DNA of 64,000 nucleotides from Massilia sp. PAMC28688. Its GTDB lineage: Bacteria > Pseudomonadota > Gammaproteobacteria > Burkholderiales > Burkholderiaceae_D. Under the pieces are notes generated by a model. That model was not told where the DNA came from. It was given only the letters and a program-made list of their open reading frames with translations, and searched no databases. This document shows positions 1 through 9,504 of the stretch, one piece after another (position 1 is the stretch's first letter; each line of letters opens with the position of its first letter). The stretch lies in the NCBI RefSeq assembly GCF_019443445.1, contig NZ_CP080378.1:1426001-1490000 (forward strand), in the 5' to 3' direction. Both the position numbers and the translations under genes were made by a program.

Positions 1-514
1 AAGCGTCCAGGATGATGCGACCGATGGTCTTGTTGGTGTCTTCCGACAGGCGGCGCACGTTACCAGGAACATAGCCACGGCCCTTCTCGACCTTGATCTG
101 CATGTCCAGCTTGCCACCGGCGGTCAGGTGAGCAATCACGTGGTCCGGGTTGATCAGTTCAACGTCATGCGGCAGGTCGATGTCCGATGCCAGGATCGCG
201 CCTTCACCTTCCTTTTTCAGGGTCAGGGTGACGGAATCACGGTTGTGCACCTTGAATACCACGCCCTTGAGGTTCAGCAGCAGGTCAACTACGTCTTCCT
301 GCACGCCGTCGAGCGACGAGTACTCGTGTACCACGCCGGCGATCGTCACTTCGGTGGGCGCGTAGCCGACCATCGACGACAGCAGTACGCGGCGCAACGC
401 GTTACCGAGGGTGTGGCCGTAGCCACGCTCAAACGGCTCCATCACGACTTTGGCGTGACCGGCACCGAGGGCTTCAACATCGATAATACGTGGCTTCAAC
501 AAACTGTTTTGCAT
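1..514 (-). CDS. rpoA: RNA polymerase alpha subunit, N-terminal part (cut by window edge)
   Basis: Alpha subunit of RNA polymerase; its N-terminal domain dimerises and nucleates core assembly. Only the first 171 codons lie in the window, and the 3' end runs off position 1. The start ATG is at 514 (protein begins [17 protein letters not shown]). The alpha-NTD signature is clear, including [18 protein letters not shown]. It is the last visible gene of the alpha operon, 111 nt after rpsD, with a terminator-like hairpin in the gap. Confidence 0.97.
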   Translation of the reverse strand, partial: MQNSLLKPRIIDVEALGAGHAKVVMEPFERGYGHTLGNALRRVLLSSMVGYAPTEVTIAGVVHEYSSLDGVQEDVVDLLLNLKGVVFKVHNRDSVTLTLKKEGEGAILASDIDLPHDVELINPDHVIAHLTAGGKLDMQIKVEKGRGYVPGNVRRLSEDTNKTIGRIILDA

Positions 515-572
515 GAAATGTCCTTTTCAATACCCTCGGCTCGTTACGCCGATAAGGCTGATGGCATTAGTG

Positions 573-600
573 AAAACGCCCACTCCATCAGGAGCGGGCG
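573..600 (-). terminator. Hairpin with T-run between rpsD and rpoA (attenuator-like)
   Basis: A 10-bp stem (577-586 with 591-600, one A-C mismatch) closes a 4-nt loop. On the minus strand it is followed directly by TTTT. It looks like a rho-independent terminator, but it sits inside the alpha operon, so it more likely attenuates than stops transcription into rpoA. This is a by-eye call. Confidence 0.45.
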
Positions 601-625
601 GGAAAGACGACTACGGTACCTGCGA

Positions 626-1249
626 TTAACGCGAATACAGTTCGACGATCAGCGATTCGTTGACGTCGTTAGCGATTTCGTTACGCTCTGGGAACGAACG
701 GAAAGTGCCTTCCATCTTCTTGGAGTCAACCGACACCCAGCTCGGCATGCCGATCTGTTCAGCCAGCGACAGGGCTTCAGCGATACGAACCTGCTTCTTG
801 GCCTTTTCACGGACAGCGATCACGTCGCCGGTACGCACAGCGTAGGAGGCGATGTTGACGACGTTGCCGTTCACGGTGAATGCCTTGTGGCTGACCAGCT
901 GGCGCGCTTCGGCGCGGGTCGAGCCAAAGCCCATGCGGTAGCAGACATTGTCCAGGCGTGCTTCGAGCAGGCGCAGCAGTGCTTCGCCGGTATTGCCCTT
1001 GCGGCGATTCGCTTCAGCGAAATAGCGGCGGAACTGGCGCTCGAGGATGCCGTACATGCGCTTGACTTTCTGTTTCTCGCGCAGCTGGTTGCCGTAGTCC
1101 GAGGTGCGGGCACCCGACTTGACGCCGTGCTGGCCTGGCTTGACGTCCAGTTTGCACTTGGAGTCGAGGGAGCGGCGTGCGCTCTTGAGGAACAGGTCCG
1201 TGCCTTCGCGACGGGACAGTTTTGCTTTAGGTCCGATATAACGTGCCAC
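626..1249 (-). CDS. rpsD: 30S ribosomal protein S4
   Basis: Primary 16S rRNA-binding protein that starts assembly of the 30S body. In other bacteria it also represses its own operon. It has 207 residues, the usual length. The N-terminus reads [16 protein letters not shown]. The S4 RNA-binding domain follows at about residues 97-160 ([18 protein letters not shown]). The N-terminal region lacks a four-cysteine zinc motif, so this is the zinc-free form. A 254-nt gap to rpsK holds a candidate promoter and a leader hairpin. Confidence 0.98.
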   Translation of the reverse strand: MARYIGPKAKLSRREGTDLFLKSARRSLDSKCKLDVKPGQHGVKSGARTSDYGNQLREKQKVKRMYGILERQFRRYFAEANRRKGNTGEALLRLLEARLDNVCYRMGFGSTRAEARQLVSHKAFTVNGNVVNIASYAVRTGDVIAVREKAKKQVRIAEALSLAEQIGMPSWVSVDSKKMEGTFRSFPERNEIANDVNESLIVELYSR

Positions 1250-1339
1250 AATGCTTCCTTTAAAAAAATGACGCCCCGGCGCTACAAAGCGCGGGCGCTA
1301 GTCCGGTTTCAGTGAACCGAACGTGGCTTACAAGAAGTA

Positions 1340-1361
1340 CATGCTGCGAAAACGCGGCATG
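1340..1361 (-). promoter_or_regulatory. Leader stem-loop upstream of rpsD
   Basis: A 9-bp stem (1340-1348 with 1353-1361, one G-U pair) carries an A/T tetraloop. It lies in the roughly 120-nt leader between the candidate promoter at 1377-1406 and the rpsD ATG at 1249. S4 is an autogenous translational repressor in several bacteria, so this hairpin may belong to its target. That role is inference. Confidence 0.35.
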
Positions 1362-1376
1362 CAAGAACAGCCGGGC

Positions 1377-1406
1377 AGTATACCCTCTCGGGTCCTGCTC
1401 CGGCAA
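1377..1406 (-). promoter_or_regulatory. Candidate sigma70 promoter for rpsD-rpoA
   Basis: On the minus strand a consensus -10 (TATACT, 1377-1382) lies 18 nt downstream of TTGCCG (1401-1406). It would give rpsD-rpoA a promoter of their own, separate from rpsM-rpsK, which fits the unusually long rpsK-rpsD gap. No transcription data; judged by eye. Confidence 0.5.
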
Positions 1407-1503
1407 TCACAATTTTGCTAACGACAGCCAAGTACCAGACCTGACCATCAAACGTACAACACTTCTTAATCGCTACAGGCCACAAAGAGGCCCGTGGCAG
1501 ACT

Positions 1504-1908
1504 TTAGATGCGACGACGCTTCGGAGGACGGCAGCCGTTGTGCGGTACTGGCGTCACGTCCTGGATCTCGGTGATCTTGATGCCGAGGTTGTTCAGTGCG
1601 CGAACGGCGGATTCACGACCAGGACCTGGGCCCTTGATGCGTACTTCCAGGTTCTTCACGCCGCACTCGACTGCAACTTTACCTGCTGCTTCGGCCGCAA
1701 CCTGCGCTGCGAACGGGGTCGATTTACGCGAACCCTTGAAGCCAGCACCACCCGAGGTCGCCCACGACAGAGCGTTGCCCTGGCGATCGGTGATCGTGAT
1801 GATGGTGTTGTTGAAAGAAGCGTGTACGTGAGCGATGCCTTCGGCGACGTTCTTTTTAACTTTTTTGCGAACGCGTGCTGCTGCGGCGCTGCTTTGTTGC
1901 TTGGCCAT
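1504..1908 (-). CDS. rpsK: 30S ribosomal protein S11
   Basis: S11 of the 30S platform, near the E site and the Shine-Dalgarno helix. It has 134 residues and ends in the typical basic tail [13 protein letters not shown]. The core contains [21 protein letters not shown]. It lies 12 nt downstream of rpsM in the alpha operon and is co-directional with it. A long plus-strand reading frame across this gene is only its shadow. Confidence 0.98.
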   Translation of the reverse strand: MAKQQSSAAAARVRKKVKKNVAEGIAHVHASFNNTIITITDRQGNALSWATSGGAGFKGSRKSTPFAAQVAAEAAGKVAVECGVKNLEVRIKGPGPGRESAVRALNNLGIKITEIQDVTPVPHNGCRPPKRRRI

Positions 1909-1920
1909 AGTCGTTTCCTA

Positions 1921-2286
1921 TTATTTCTTAAGCGATTGTGCGGCTTTGCGCGGACCTTTGCGGGTACGGGCATTGGTGCGAGTACGCTGGCCACGGCAAG
2001 GCAGACCCTTGCGATGACGCATGCCGCGGTAGCAGCCCAGGTCCATCAAACGCTTGATGTTCATGGACAGCTCACGGCGAAGATCGCCTTCAACGACGAA
2101 CGTGCCAACTGCATCACGCAGTTTTTCCAGTTCGCTGTCGTCCAGATCTTTGACCTTCTTGTTGGTTGCAACACCCGTCTCGGCGCAGATCTTCTGTGCG
2201 CGTGGACGGCCAACACCGTAGATGGCGGTCAGGCCAATGACGGTGTGCTGATGATTTGGGATGTTAACCCCTGCGATACGTGCCAT
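1921..2286 (-). CDS. rpsM: 30S ribosomal protein S13
   Basis: Head protein of the 30S subunit that contacts the P-site tRNA and bridges to the 50S. It has 121 residues, starting [19 protein letters not shown] and ending in a lysine-rich tail. The conserved block [16 protein letters not shown] is present. It is the first ribosomal gene after rpmJ, and rpsK follows after 12 nt. Confidence 0.98.
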   Translation of the reverse strand: MARIAGVNIPNHQHTVIGLTAIYGVGRPRAQKICAETGVATNKKVKDLDDSELEKLRDAVGTFVVEGDLRRELSMNIKRLMDLGCYRGMRHRKGLPCRGQRTRTNARTRKGPRKAAQSLKK

Positions 2287-2312
2287 TCGTTATCCTCAAT
2301 AAATAACGTTAA

Positions 2313-2426
2313 TTAACCTTGACGCTGCTTATGACGCGGTTCCACGCAGATTACGCGGACAACGCCTTTGCGCTTGATGATCTTGCAGTTGCGGCAGATC
2401 CGCTTGACTGATGCGAGAACTTTCAT
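2313..2426 (-). CDS. rpmJ: 50S ribosomal protein L36
   Basis: Small zinc-ribbon protein of the 50S subunit, 37 residues (ATG at 2426, TAA at 2313-2315). The zinc ligands Cys11, Cys14, Cys27 and His32 are all present, so this is the C+ form. It lies between infA and rpsM, the standard place. It starts [15 protein letters not shown] and ends EPRHKQRQG. Confidence 0.95.
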   Translation of the reverse strand: MKVLASVKRICRNCKIIKRKGVVRVICVEPRHKQRQG

Positions 2427-2460
2427 AATTTGCCTCTATTTAGTTTATCTTCAACTTGCG

Positions 2461-2509
2461 GGGCTGGAGGGCGGCTGCAACACCCTCCCCCAGCCCTCAA
2501 CTGACTAGA
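2461..2509. repeat. Intergenic hairpin plus 15-nt motif shared with the fusA-tuf gap
   Basis: In the 138-nt infA-rpmJ gap, a GC-rich imperfect hairpin (about 2461-2496) is followed by CCTCAACTGACTAGA (2495-2509). The same 15 nt recurs at 56979-56993 beside another hairpin in the fusA-tuf gap, in the same position relative to the downstream gene. This suggests a mobile or regulatory intergenic module. Confidence 0.55.
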
Positions 2510-2564
2510 ACTTTCAGGACCGAACCCGGCATCATACGCTAGTGCAAGGTCCTTGACTGATTTT

Positions 2565-2783
2565 TTACTTGGTCCGGAACACAATGCGGGCCCGGGACAG
2601 GTCGTATGGCGTGAGTTCCACCGTCACCTTATCGCCTGGCAGGATGCGGATATAGTTCATCCGCATCTTCCCGGAAATGTGCCCGAGCACTACGTGCCCG
2701 TTTTCCAGCTTTACTCGAAACGTTGCATTAGGCAGATTCTCAAGAATCTCGCCCTGCATTTGGATAACGTCGTCTTTTGCCAT
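2565..2783 (-). CDS. infA: Translation initiation factor IF-1
   Basis: IF-1 blocks the A site of the 30S subunit during initiation. It has 72 residues, a single S1-type OB fold; it starts [19 protein letters not shown] and contains [16 protein letters not shown] and [16 protein letters not shown]. It lies 36 nt downstream of secY and before rpmJ, as in other betaproteobacteria. Confidence 0.98.
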   Translation of the reverse strand: MAKDDVIQMQGEILENLPNATFRVKLENGHVVLGHISGKMRMNYIRILPGDKVTVELTPYDLSRARIVFRTK

Positions 2784-2819
2784 TCGGTCTGTGTACTCCG
2801 CAGTGCAGTCTCCAGCCGC

Positions 2820-4154
2820 TTAACGCGACGGGATACCACCCTTGAAATTTGCCTTGCGCAGCAGCGATTCATATTGCTGCGACATGACGTAGTTTTGTAC
2901 TTGAGCCATGAAATCCATGGTGACAACCACAATGATCAACAGGGAAGTACCGCCAAAATAGAAAGGCACTTTCCAATAGCCCTGCATGAATTCCGGCAGG
3001 AGGCACACGGCAGTGATATACACGGCACCGGCCAGGGTCAGGCGCATCAGGATCTTGTCGATGTAGCGCGCCGTCTGGTCACCAGGACGAATCCCGGGCA
3101 CGAACGCCCCACTCTTCTTCAGGTTATCTGCCGTTTCCTTGCTGTTGAAAACCAGCGCGGTATAGAAGAAGCAGAAAAACACGATCGCCGCTGCCATGAT
3201 GATGGCGTGAATCGGCTCGCCCGGCGCCATGGAACCAGCCAGATCCTTCATGAAGCCAATGAACGGGCTGGTCGAATCGGCACCCTTGGTGGCCCAGTCG
3301 ATGATGGTCGACGGGAACATGATGATCGACGAGGCGAAGATCGGCGGGATCACGCCGGCCATGTTCAGCTTCAGGGGCAGATGGCTGGTTTGACCGCCAT
3401 AGACCTTGTTGCCGACTTGCTTCTTCGCATAGTTGACCAAAATTTTCCGCTGGCCGCGCTCCACAAACACCACGCCAAAGGTCACGAAAATGACCAGCGC
3501 AATGATGAACAGCAGGGTGATCTCGCTCATGGCATCGGTCGATACCAGGTTCAGCAGCGCCGCCAGACCCGAAGGCAGACCCGCCACGATACCGGCAAAG
3601 ATGATGATCGAGATACCGTTGCCCAGACCGCGCTCGGTGATCTGCTCGCCCAGCCACATCAGGAACATGGTACCGGTCAGCAAGGTCACCACCGTGACAA
3701 AGCGGAACACGACGCCCGGCTCAATGACCAGGTTTGGCTGCGACTCCAGCGCCACGGCAATGGCAAACGCCTGGAACAGTGCCAGCACGACCGTGAAATA
3801 CCGGGTGTACTGGGTGATCTTGCGCCGTCCCGACTCGCCTTCTTTTTTCAGCGCTTCCATCTGCGGCGAAACGATCGACACCAGCTGCATGATGATCGAG
3901 GCCGAAATGTAAGGCGTAATACCCAGCGCAAAGACTGCAAAGCGCTCCAGCGCGCCGCCCGAGAACATGTTGAACATGCCCAGGACGCCGCCCTGGTTTT
4001 GCTTGAACAGTGCTGCCAGCTGTGTCGGGTCAATGCCTGGAACAGGCACGTGCGCACCGAGACGATAGACGACTAGCGCGCCCAGCAAAAACCAGAGACG
4101 CGCCCAGGGAAAACCGGCAGCTGCACTTTTACCAAGTTGTGAATTAGTCGCCAA
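2820..4154 (-). CDS. secY: Preprotein translocase subunit SecY
   Basis: Channel-forming subunit of the SecYEG translocon in the inner membrane; it exports unfolded proteins and inserts membrane proteins. It has 444 residues with about ten hydrophobic segments; the first is around residues 20-40 ([19 protein letters not shown]). The plug and early-channel region contains [17 protein letters not shown]. It is encoded between rplO and infA in the spc operon, its usual place. Confidence 0.98.
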   Translation of the reverse strand: MATNSQLGKSAAAGFPWARLWFLLGALVVYRLGAHVPVPGIDPTQLAALFKQNQGGVLGMFNMFSGGALERFAVFALGITPYISASIIMQLVSIVSPQMEALKKEGESGRRKITQYTRYFTVVLALFQAFAIAVALESQPNLVIEPGVVFRFVTVVTLLTGTMFLMWLGEQITERGLGNGISIIIFAGIVAGLPSGLAALLNLVSTDAMSEITLLFIIALVIFVTFGVVFVERGQRKILVNYAKKQVGNKVYGGQTSHLPLKLNMAGVIPPIFASSIIMFPSTIIDWATKGADSTSPFIGFMKDLAGSMAPGEPIHAIIMAAAIVFFCFFYTALVFNSKETADNLKKSGAFVPGIRPGDQTARYIDKILMRLTLAGAVYITAVCLLPEFMQGYWKVPFYFGGTSLLIIVVVTMDFMAQVQNYVMSQQYESLLRKANFKGGIPSR

Positions 4155-4186
4155 TGTTTGCTCCGATCAAGCGATTCGCCTGCAAC

Positions 4187-4618
4187 TTAAGCTACCGAGC
4201 CGCCAGCAGCTTCGATGGCCGCTTTCGCGCCGGCAGTTGCCTTCAAGCCCTTGAGGTTCACCGCTTTGGTGACTTCGCCGGACAGGATGACGCGCACATC
4301 GCGGGCCAGCACTGGCAGGATGCCTGCTTGCTTCAGAACCAGGATGTCGACATCGCCGACAGGCAGGTTGTTCAGGTCCGACAGACGCACTTCGGCCTTG
4401 AAAGTGGCGTTGAGCGACTTGAAACCACGCTTTGGCAGACGGCGCTGCAGAGGCATTTGACCGCCTTCGAAGCCGACCTTGTGGAAACCGCCCGAACGCG
4501 ACTTCTGACCCTTGTGGCCACGACCGGAGGTCTTGCCCAGGCCGGAGCCGATACCGCGGCCTACGCGACGCTTGTAATGCTTGGCGCCTTCAGCTGGTTG
4601 AATTGTGTTCAATTCCAT
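4187..4618 (-). CDS. rplO: 50S ribosomal protein L15
   Basis: Late-assembly protein of the 50S subunit, 143 residues. The glycine- and arginine-rich N-terminal region ([20 protein letters not shown]) that threads through 23S rRNA is clear. The C-terminus ends [11 protein letters not shown]. It sits between rpmD and secY in the spc operon. Confidence 0.97.
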   Translation of the reverse strand: MELNTIQPAEGAKHYKRRVGRGIGSGLGKTSGRGHKGQKSRSGGFHKVGFEGGQMPLQRRLPKRGFKSLNATFKAEVRLSDLNNLPVGDVDILVLKQAGILPVLARDVRVILSGEVTKAVNLKGLKATAGAKAAIEAAGGSVA

Positions 4619-4647
4619 GAATTTCTCCGTGACTTAAGCCCGAAGGC

Positions 4648-4827
4648 TTAAGCGACAACTTTAACGAGGTACGACACTTTATTGATCATGCCGCGCACGG
4701 ATGGGGTGTCCTGCAACTCGGAAACCGAGTTGACACGACGCAGGCCCAGGCCGCGAACAGTGGCACGGTGATCTTGACGGGTGCCGATCAGACCTTTGAC
4801 CAATTGTACTTTGATGGTGTTTGCCAT
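4648..4827 (-). CDS. rpmD: 50S ribosomal protein L30
   Basis: Small 50S protein of 59 residues, read directly from the DNA (ATG at 4827, TAA at 4648-4650). It begins [20 protein letters not shown] and ends VSYLVKVVA. The L30 signature of [10 protein letters not shown] after the loop is present. It lies between rpsE (11-nt gap) and rplO. Confidence 0.95.
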   Translation of the reverse strand: MANTIKVQLVKGLIGTRQDHRATVRGLGLRRVNSVSELQDTPSVRGMINKVSYLVKVVA

Positions 4828-4838
4828 GATGGTTCCTC

Positions 4839-5357
4839 TTAGCCCAGAATCTCTTCAACCGACTTGCCGCGCTTGGCAGCGATATCGGAAGCGGTACTCA
4901 TTTTCGACAGGCCGTCGAGCGTTGCACGCACCAGGTTGTAAGGGTTGCTCGAACCGGTGGATTTCGCCACCACGTCGGTCACGCCCATTACTTCGAAGAT
5001 TGCGCGCATTGCGCCACCAGCGATGACGCCGGTACCTGGCTTGGCAGGCATCATCATCACTTTCGAGGCGCCGTGGCGGCCCGAAACCATGTGATGCAGG
5101 GTGCCGTTCTTGAGCGGTACCTTGATCAGGTTGCGGCGGGCTTCTTCCATTGCCTTCTGCACACCAACTGGTACTTCCTTCGACTTGCCCTTGCCCATGC
5201 CGATGCGGCCATCGCCATCACCCACAACGGTCAGTGCTGCAAAACCCATGATACGACCACCCTTGACCACTTTGGTCACGCGGTTGATCGCGATCATTTT
5301 TTCGCGCATGCCATCATCCGGCTTGTCGCTTTGCATTTTCGCTTGCATTTTTGCCAT
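4839..5357 (-). CDS. rpsE: 30S ribosomal protein S5
   Basis: S5 lies near the mRNA entry channel and affects decoding fidelity; mutations near the N-terminal loop give spectinomycin resistance or ram phenotypes. It has 172 residues. The double-stranded-RNA-binding-like S5 domain includes [20 protein letters not shown]. The C-terminal domain follows with [19 protein letters not shown]. It lies between rplR and rpmD. Confidence 0.98.
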   Translation of the reverse strand: MAKMQAKMQSDKPDDGMREKMIAINRVTKVVKGGRIMGFAALTVVGDGDGRIGMGKGKSKEVPVGVQKAMEEARRNLIKVPLKNGTLHHMVSGRHGASKVMMMPAKPGTGVIAGGAMRAIFEVMGVTDVVAKSTGSSNPYNLVRATLDGLSKMSTASDIAAKRGKSVEEILG

Positions 5358-5369
5358 GACGATCTTTCC

Positions 5370-5732
5370 TTAGAACTTCAGACCGGCTTCACGCGCGGCT
5401 TCTGCCAACGCCTTCACACGGCCGTGGTAACGGAAACCGGAGCGGTCAAACGCGACTTCGGTAATCCCTGCTTTCAGTGCCTTCTCGGCGACGCGCTTGC
5501 CTACCAGTGCAGCAGCGGCAGCATTGCCACCGGCGCCGGACTTGCCTGCCAGTTCGGCACGCACTTCGGCTTCGGCGGTCGAGGCCGATACGAGCACCTT
5601 GGCGTCCGGGCTGATCAGGTTGGCGTAAATGTGCAGGTTGGTACGATGTACCGACAGGCGATTTACTTTCAGCTCCGCAATCTTGATGCGGGTCTGGCGT
5701 CCACGACGCAGACGTGATTCTTTCTTGTCCAT
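5370..5732 (-). CDS. rplR: 50S ribosomal protein L18
   Basis: 5S rRNA-binding protein of the central protuberance. It has 120 residues with a basic N-terminus ([17 protein letters not shown]). The C-terminal motif is [20 protein letters not shown]. It is 11 nt from rplF and 12 nt from rpsE in the spc operon. Confidence 0.98.
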   Translation of the reverse strand: MDKKESRLRRGRQTRIKIAELKVNRLSVHRTNLHIYANLISPDAKVLVSASTAEAEVRAELAGKSGAGGNAAAAALVGKRVAEKALKAGITEVAFDRSGFRYHGRVKALAEAAREAGLKF

Positions 5733-5743
5733 GGTCAGCCCTA

Positions 5744-6277
5744 TTATTTCTTCTTGGTTTCTTTAAGCTTCACCACTTCGTCCACATAGCGGACGCCCTT
5801 GCCCTTGTAAGGCTCAGGGGAGCGGTAAGCACGCACTTCAGCAGCAACCTGGCCAACCTGTTGACGATCGATACCCTTGATGATGATCTCGGTCGGCGTC
5901 GGGGTGGTGGCGGTTACGCCCGCTGGCATCTGGTGCGCAACAGGGTGCGAGAAACCCAGCGACAGGTTCAGCTTGTCACCTGCAGCCTGGGCCTTGTAGC
6001 CCACGCCGACCAGCGACAGCTTCTTCTCGAAGCCTTTGGTCACGCCGGTCACCATGTTGTTAACCAGGGCACGCATGGTGCCCGACATGGCGTTCGACTC
6101 ACGGCTGTCGTCGATCACGTCGAACGACAGGGTGCCATTGTTGTTTTCAATCTTGACCAGGCCGTTCAGGCTCTGGGTCAGGGTGCCCAGCGGGCCCTTG
6201 ACGGTGATCGCTGCTGCAGTGATCGCCACTTCGGCGCCAGCTGGGACAGCGATCGGCATTTTAGCTACTCGGGACAT
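5744..6277 (-). CDS. rplF: 50S ribosomal protein L6
   Basis: L6 lies near the factor-binding site of the 50S subunit. It has 177 residues, two repeated L6 folds. The signature [11 protein letters not shown] is at about residues 153-163. It is between rpsH and rplR with gaps of about 10 nt, indicating co-transcription. Confidence 0.98.
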   Translation of the reverse strand: MSRVAKMPIAVPAGAEVAITAAAITVKGPLGTLTQSLNGLVKIENNNGTLSFDVIDDSRESNAMSGTMRALVNNMVTGVTKGFEKKLSLVGVGYKAQAAGDKLNLSLGFSHPVAHQMPAGVTATTPTPTEIIIKGIDRQQVGQVAAEVRAYRSPEPYKGKGVRYVDEVVKLKETKKK

Positions 6278-6287
6278 CGTCTACTCC

Positions 6288-6683
6288 TTAAGCCACGTAG
6301 CAAATAACTTCGCCGCCGACACCGGTGGCGCGTGCTTTGCGGTCGGTCATGACGCCTTGCGGAGTCGACACGATCGCCACACCCAGGCCATTCATGACGG
6401 TAGGAATCTCATCTTTGCCCTTGTAGATACGCAGGCCAGGACGGCTTACGCGCTCAAGACGCTCGATGACCGGACGGCCTACGTAATACTTCAAACCGAT
6501 CTTCAGTTCCGCCTTGCCACCATCTTCGGTAACGGCGAAATCTTCAATGTAACCCTCGTCCTTGAGGACGTTGGCAATCGCTACTTTGACTTTCGACGAT
6601 GGCATGGCCACGGTCGTTTTTTGTACGCCTTGTGCATTGCGAATGCGGGTCAGCATATCGGCGATAGGATCGCTCATACTCAT
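6288..6683 (-). CDS. rpsH: 30S ribosomal protein S8
   Basis: 16S-binding assembly protein of the 30S platform and, in E. coli, the translational repressor of the spc operon. It has 131 residues. It starts [18 protein letters not shown], with a possible alternative ATG two codons in. The C-terminal loop [19 protein letters not shown] is typical of S8. It lies between rpsN and rplF. Confidence 0.98.
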   Translation of the reverse strand: MSMSDPIADMLTRIRNAQGVQKTTVAMPSSKVKVAIANVLKDEGYIEDFAVTEDGGKAELKIGLKYYVGRPVIERLERVSRPGLRIYKGKDEIPTVMNGLGVAIVSTPQGVMTDRKARATGVGGEVICYVA

Positions 6684-6697
6684 TGCATATTCTCCTA

Positions 6698-7003
6698 TTA
6701 CCAGCTTGCTTTGGTCATACCCGGGATCTCACCACGCATGGCGAATTCACGGAGCTTGATACGGGCCAGACCGAATTTACGGAACGTGCCACGTGGACGG
6801 CCGGTGACGGCGCAGCGGTTACGCTGACGGGTCGGGGCCGAGTTGCGCGGCAGGGCCTGCAACTTCAGACGTGCTTCGTAACGCTCTTCTTCCGACTTGG
6901 ACTGGTCGTCGATGATGGCTTTCAGAGCTGCACGCTTAGGGGCAAATTTTGCCACCAGGTCTGCACGCTTCTGTTCGCGATTAATCAGTGCTAGTTTTGC
7001 CAT
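6698..7003 (-). CDS. rpsN: 30S ribosomal protein S14 (zinc-free long form)
   Basis: Head protein of the 30S subunit, 101 residues. This is the long C-minus form: only one cysteine remains (in [11 protein letters not shown]), so no zinc ribbon can form. The C-terminal signature [19 protein letters not shown] is conserved. It is 4 nt from rplE and 14 nt from rpsH. Confidence 0.98.
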   Translation of the reverse strand: MAKLALINREQKRADLVAKFAPKRAALKAIIDDQSKSEEERYEARLKLQALPRNSAPTRQRNRCAVTGRPRGTFRKFGLARIKLREFAMRGEIPGMTKASW

Positions 7004-7007
7004 GATC

Positions 7008-7547
7008 TCAGTTCCTGAACGGAAATTTAAAGGCGGCGAGCAGAGCTTTCGCTTCGTCGTCGGTCTTGGCGGTCGTCGTGATGCTGATGTTCAAGCCACG
7101 CAACGCGTCAATCTTGTCGTACTCGATTTCAGGGAAAATGATCTGTTCCTTGACGCCGATGTTGTAGTTGCCACGACCGTCAAACGAGCGGCCATTGACA
7201 CCACGGAAGTCACGCACGCGTGGCAGGGCCACGGTGATGAAGCGATCCAGGAATTCATACATGCGCGCGCCACGCAGGGTGACCATGGCACCGATTGGGT
7301 AGCCTTCGCGAATCTTGAAGCCTGCAATTGCCTTGCGTGCCTTGGTGGTCACTGGCTTCTGGCCGGCGATCTTGGTCAGGTCGCCAGTTGCGTGCTCGAT
7401 GATCTTTTTATCAGCGATCGCTTCGCCAAGGCCCATGTTCAGGGTGATCTTGGTCAGGCGTGGCACTTCCATTGCCGACTTGTAGCCAAATTTGGCGACC
7501 AGGTCAGCAACGACTTTGTCTTTGTAAAACTGTTGGAGACGGGCCAT
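7008..7547 (-). CDS. rplE: 50S ribosomal protein L5
   Basis: Binds 5S rRNA and forms the B1b intersubunit bridge in the central protuberance. It has 179 residues. Conserved L5 sections include [18 protein letters not shown] and [18 protein letters not shown]. It is 2 nt from rplX and 4 nt from rpsN, so it is probably translationally coupled to both. Confidence 0.98.
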   Translation of the reverse strand: MARLQQFYKDKVVADLVAKFGYKSAMEVPRLTKITLNMGLGEAIADKKIIEHATGDLTKIAGQKPVTTKARKAIAGFKIREGYPIGAMVTLRGARMYEFLDRFITVALPRVRDFRGVNGRSFDGRGNYNIGVKEQIIFPEIEYDKIDALRGLNISITTTAKTDDEAKALLAAFKFPFRN

Positions 7548-7549
7548 GA

Positions 7550-7864
7550 TTAAACCTTCACTACTTCGCCGGAGGACTTGAAAACGCGGACTTTCTTGCC
7601 GTCTACGTCTTTGAAGCCCACGCGGTCTGCCTTGCCAGTCGCTGCATTGAACAATGCAACGTTGGACACGTGAATCGGCATAGTCTTATCGACGATACCA
7701 CCAGTTACGCCGGTCATTGGGTTAGGCTTGGTCGCTTTTTTAGCGACGTTGACGCCTTCAACCACGACGTGCTCGGCGCCTACGCGCTGCTGCACAGTAC
7801 CGCGCTTGCCCTTGTCTTTACCGGTCAGAACGATGACTTCGTCGTTTTTACGAATCTTATCCAT
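7550..7864 (-). CDS. rplX: 50S ribosomal protein L24
   Basis: Assembly-initiator protein of the 50S subunit that sits near the exit tunnel. It has 104 residues, with an N-terminal KOW motif ([17 protein letters not shown]). It is 2 nt from rplE and 9 nt from rplN. Second gene of the spc operon. Confidence 0.98.
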   Translation of the reverse strand: MDKIRKNDEVIVLTGKDKGKRGTVQQRVGAEHVVVEGVNVAKKATKPNPMTGVTGGIVDKTMPIHVSNVALFNAATGKADRVGFKDVDGKKVRVFKSSGEVVKV

Positions 7865-7873
7865 TACGACTCC

Positions 7874-8242
7874 TTACAGAACTTCAGGTGCCAGGGACAC
7901 GATCTTCATGAACTTCTCAGTACGCAGTTCGCGCGTGACTGGTCCAAAAATACGGGTACCGATCGGCTCGAGCTTGGCGTTGAGCAGGACGGCGGCATTG
8001 CCGTCGAACTTCACCAGGGAGCCGTCTTGGCGGCGCACACCTTTAGCGGTACGCACAACCACAGCGTTATAAATTTCACCTTTTTTGACACGGCCGCGTG
8101 GCGCAGCAACCTTGACGGTTACCTTGATCACGTCGCCAATGCCAGCATAACGGCGCTTGGAACCGCCCAATACCTTGATGCACATAACTTCCTTGGCACC
8201 CGTATTGTCGGCCACTTCGAGCCGGCTTTCAGTTTGAATCAT
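7874..8242 (-). CDS. rplN: 50S ribosomal protein L14
   Basis: L14 forms intersubunit bridges with 16S rRNA. It has 122 residues, starting [19 protein letters not shown], with the signature [20 protein letters not shown]. It is the first gene of the spc operon. The 372-nt gap upstream carries a candidate promoter and stem-loops, marking the boundary with the S10 operon. Confidence 0.98.
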   Translation of the reverse strand: MIQTESRLEVADNTGAKEVMCIKVLGGSKRRYAGIGDVIKVTVKVAAPRGRVKKGEIYNAVVVRTAKGVRRQDGSLVKFDGNAAVLLNAKLEPIGTRIFGPVTRELRTEKFMKIVSLAPEVL

Positions 8243-8426
8243 AGTGTTCTCTTTCCCAACTTAAGCCGAAGAATCCCCACAGCGTGGGCCTGCGGTCAGT
8301 CTTGGTCCCGCCAACAACTCCTGCTGGAATTGCTGATTGGGTGATGGACTTTCCTAAAACTTTCGTTTTTTCCGGCCGCTGCCACCTGGGTGACTAATAT
8401 GCGGCGTTACATGAACGAAGCCCGCT

Positions 8427-8455
8427 AGTATCACACAATACTGGCGGGCCCGCAA
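8427..8455 (-). promoter_or_regulatory. Candidate spc operon promoter
   Basis: On the minus strand TTGCGG (8450-8455) is separated by 17 nt from GATACT (8427-8432). The position, about 180 nt upstream of rplN, fits the separate spc promoter known in E. coli. It overlaps a stem-loop. Judged by eye. Confidence 0.4.
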
Positions 8456-8534
8456 TAACTATTTATCCGGAAGCTGGACGCAGCGTTGTTTTGCTGCTTC
8501 CCCATCCGGCACTACTGGGTACTGCTTGCTTCTA

Positions 8535-8598
8535 ATTCCTGGTCAGGTCGAGGACAGACCACAAGCGTGAAAACCGTGGTCTGTCCCGCTCCAGGAAT
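8535..8598. repeat. REP-like nested hairpin (GGACAGA family)
   Basis: Outer arms ATTCCTGG (8535-8542) and CCAGGAAT (8591-8598) enclose an 11-bp perfect stem (8552-8562 with 8576-8586). The stem and its 13-nt loop closely match, in inverted orientation, the hairpin at 56946-56980 next to tuf. That makes it a member of a dispersed repeat family. Confidence 0.6.
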
Positions 8599-8614
8599 CT
8601 AAGCGCCTGAGCGC

Positions 8615-8881
8615 TTAGATAACGGGCGCGGCTTGCACCACGCGCGTTACGGTCCAGGCCTTGGTCTTGGAAATCGGACGGCCTTCCTGGATCTCAACGG
8701 TGTCACCCATCTTGACTTCATTGTTTTCGTCATGCGCGTGATACTTGTTCGAACGCATGATGATCTTGCCGTACAGCGGGTGCTTGACGTGGCGCTCGAT
8801 CAGGACGGTAACCGTCTTGTCCATCTTGTCCGAGACAACTTTACCAACCAGCGTACGCTTGAGTTTAGTAGTTTCGGTCAT
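8615..8881 (-). CDS. rpsQ: 30S ribosomal protein S17
   Basis: OB-fold protein binding the 5' domain of 16S rRNA. It has 88 residues, with [20 protein letters not shown] near the N-terminus and the signature [16 protein letters not shown]. It overlaps rpmC by 4 nt. It is the last gene of the S10 operon here, as in E. coli. Confidence 0.98.
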   Translation of the reverse strand: MTETTKLKRTLVGKVVSDKMDKTVTVLIERHVKHPLYGKIIMRSNKYHAHDENNEVKMGDTVEIQEGRPISKTKAWTVTRVVQAAPVI

Positions 8882-9069
8882 TTGGCTTCCTTCGAGTTCA
8901 TTACCGTCTTCACACGCGCGATGTCGCGGCGTACCTTCTTGAGCTGGGAGGTGTTGCTCAGCTGCTGCGTAGCGATTTGCATGCGCAGGCCGAACTGGGC
9001 CTTCAACAACTCGGACAACTCTTTTTCGAGAGCTGGCTGGTCCTTGCCGCGGAGTTCTGATGCTTTCAT
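8878..9069 (-). CDS. rpmC: 50S ribosomal protein L29
   Basis: Two-helix protein at the tunnel exit, where trigger factor docks with L23. It has 63 residues, starting [20 protein letters not shown], with [17 protein letters not shown] at the C-terminus. Its stop overlaps the rpsQ start (ATGA type). It lies 13 nt after rplP. Confidence 0.97.
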   Translation of the reverse strand: MKASELRGKDQPALEKELSELLKAQFGLRMQIATQQLSNTSQLKKVRRDIARVKTVMNSKEAK

Positions 9070-9082
9070 TTACAACTCCTTA

Positions 9083-9502
9083 TTAAGTGCCTACCTGGCG
9101 TACGACAAACGTCGTGGCCAGTGGCAGTTTGGCGGCAGCCAGGCGGAACGCTTCGCGCGCCAATTCTTCTGCGACGCCGTCCATTTCGTACAGTACTTTG
9201 CCAGGCTGGATTTCAGCGACGTAGTACTCTGGATTACCTTTACCGTTACCCATACGAACTTCAGCTGGCTTGTTCGAAATTGGCTTGTCCGGGAAAATAC
9301 GGATCCAGATACGGCCGCCACGCTTGATGTGACGGGTCATGGCACGACGTGCCGCTTCGATCTGGCGCGCCGTGATACGGCCGCGGGCAACTGCCTTCAG
9401 ACCGAATTCACCGAACGATACCGCGGTTCCGCGGGTGTGCGAAATGCCGGTGTTACGGCCTTTCTGCTCTTTACGATACTTCCTGCGTGATGGTTGCAGC
9501 AT
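9083..9502 (-). CDS. rplP: 50S ribosomal protein L16
   Basis: L16 helps position the acceptor arm of A-site tRNA. It has 139 residues. It starts [20 protein letters not shown]; the block [20 protein letters not shown] follows. It is 2 nt downstream of rpsC, so coupled translation is likely. Confidence 0.98.
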   Translation of the reverse strand: MLQPSRRKYRKEQKGRNTGISHTRGTAVSFGEFGLKAVARGRITARQIEAARRAMTRHIKRGGRIWIRIFPDKPISNKPAEVRMGNGKGNPEYYVAEIQPGKVLYEMDGVAEELAREAFRLAAAKLPLATTFVVRQVGT

Positions 9503-9504
9503 GC

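Larger units (their letters stand above)
8243..8614. other. Intergenic region between S10 and spc operons
   Basis: 372 nt without a credible gene. It holds a candidate spc promoter (8427-8455) that overlaps a 12-bp stem-loop (8420-8431 with 8438-8449, one G-U pair). It also has a nested hairpin repeat (8535-8598) and, at the rpsQ stop, an 8-bp perfect stem (8599-8606 with 8611-8618) without a T-run. Confidence 0.6.

Noticed and set aside
128..1315. 395-codon plus-strand frame over rpoA and rpsD
   Set aside because: Runs antisense through two ribosomal-cluster genes; no supporting motif.
2553..4076. 507-codon plus-strand frame across infA and secY
   Set aside because: Shadow of secY. The sequence is rich in His, Arg and Gln, as expected from an antisense high-GC frame.
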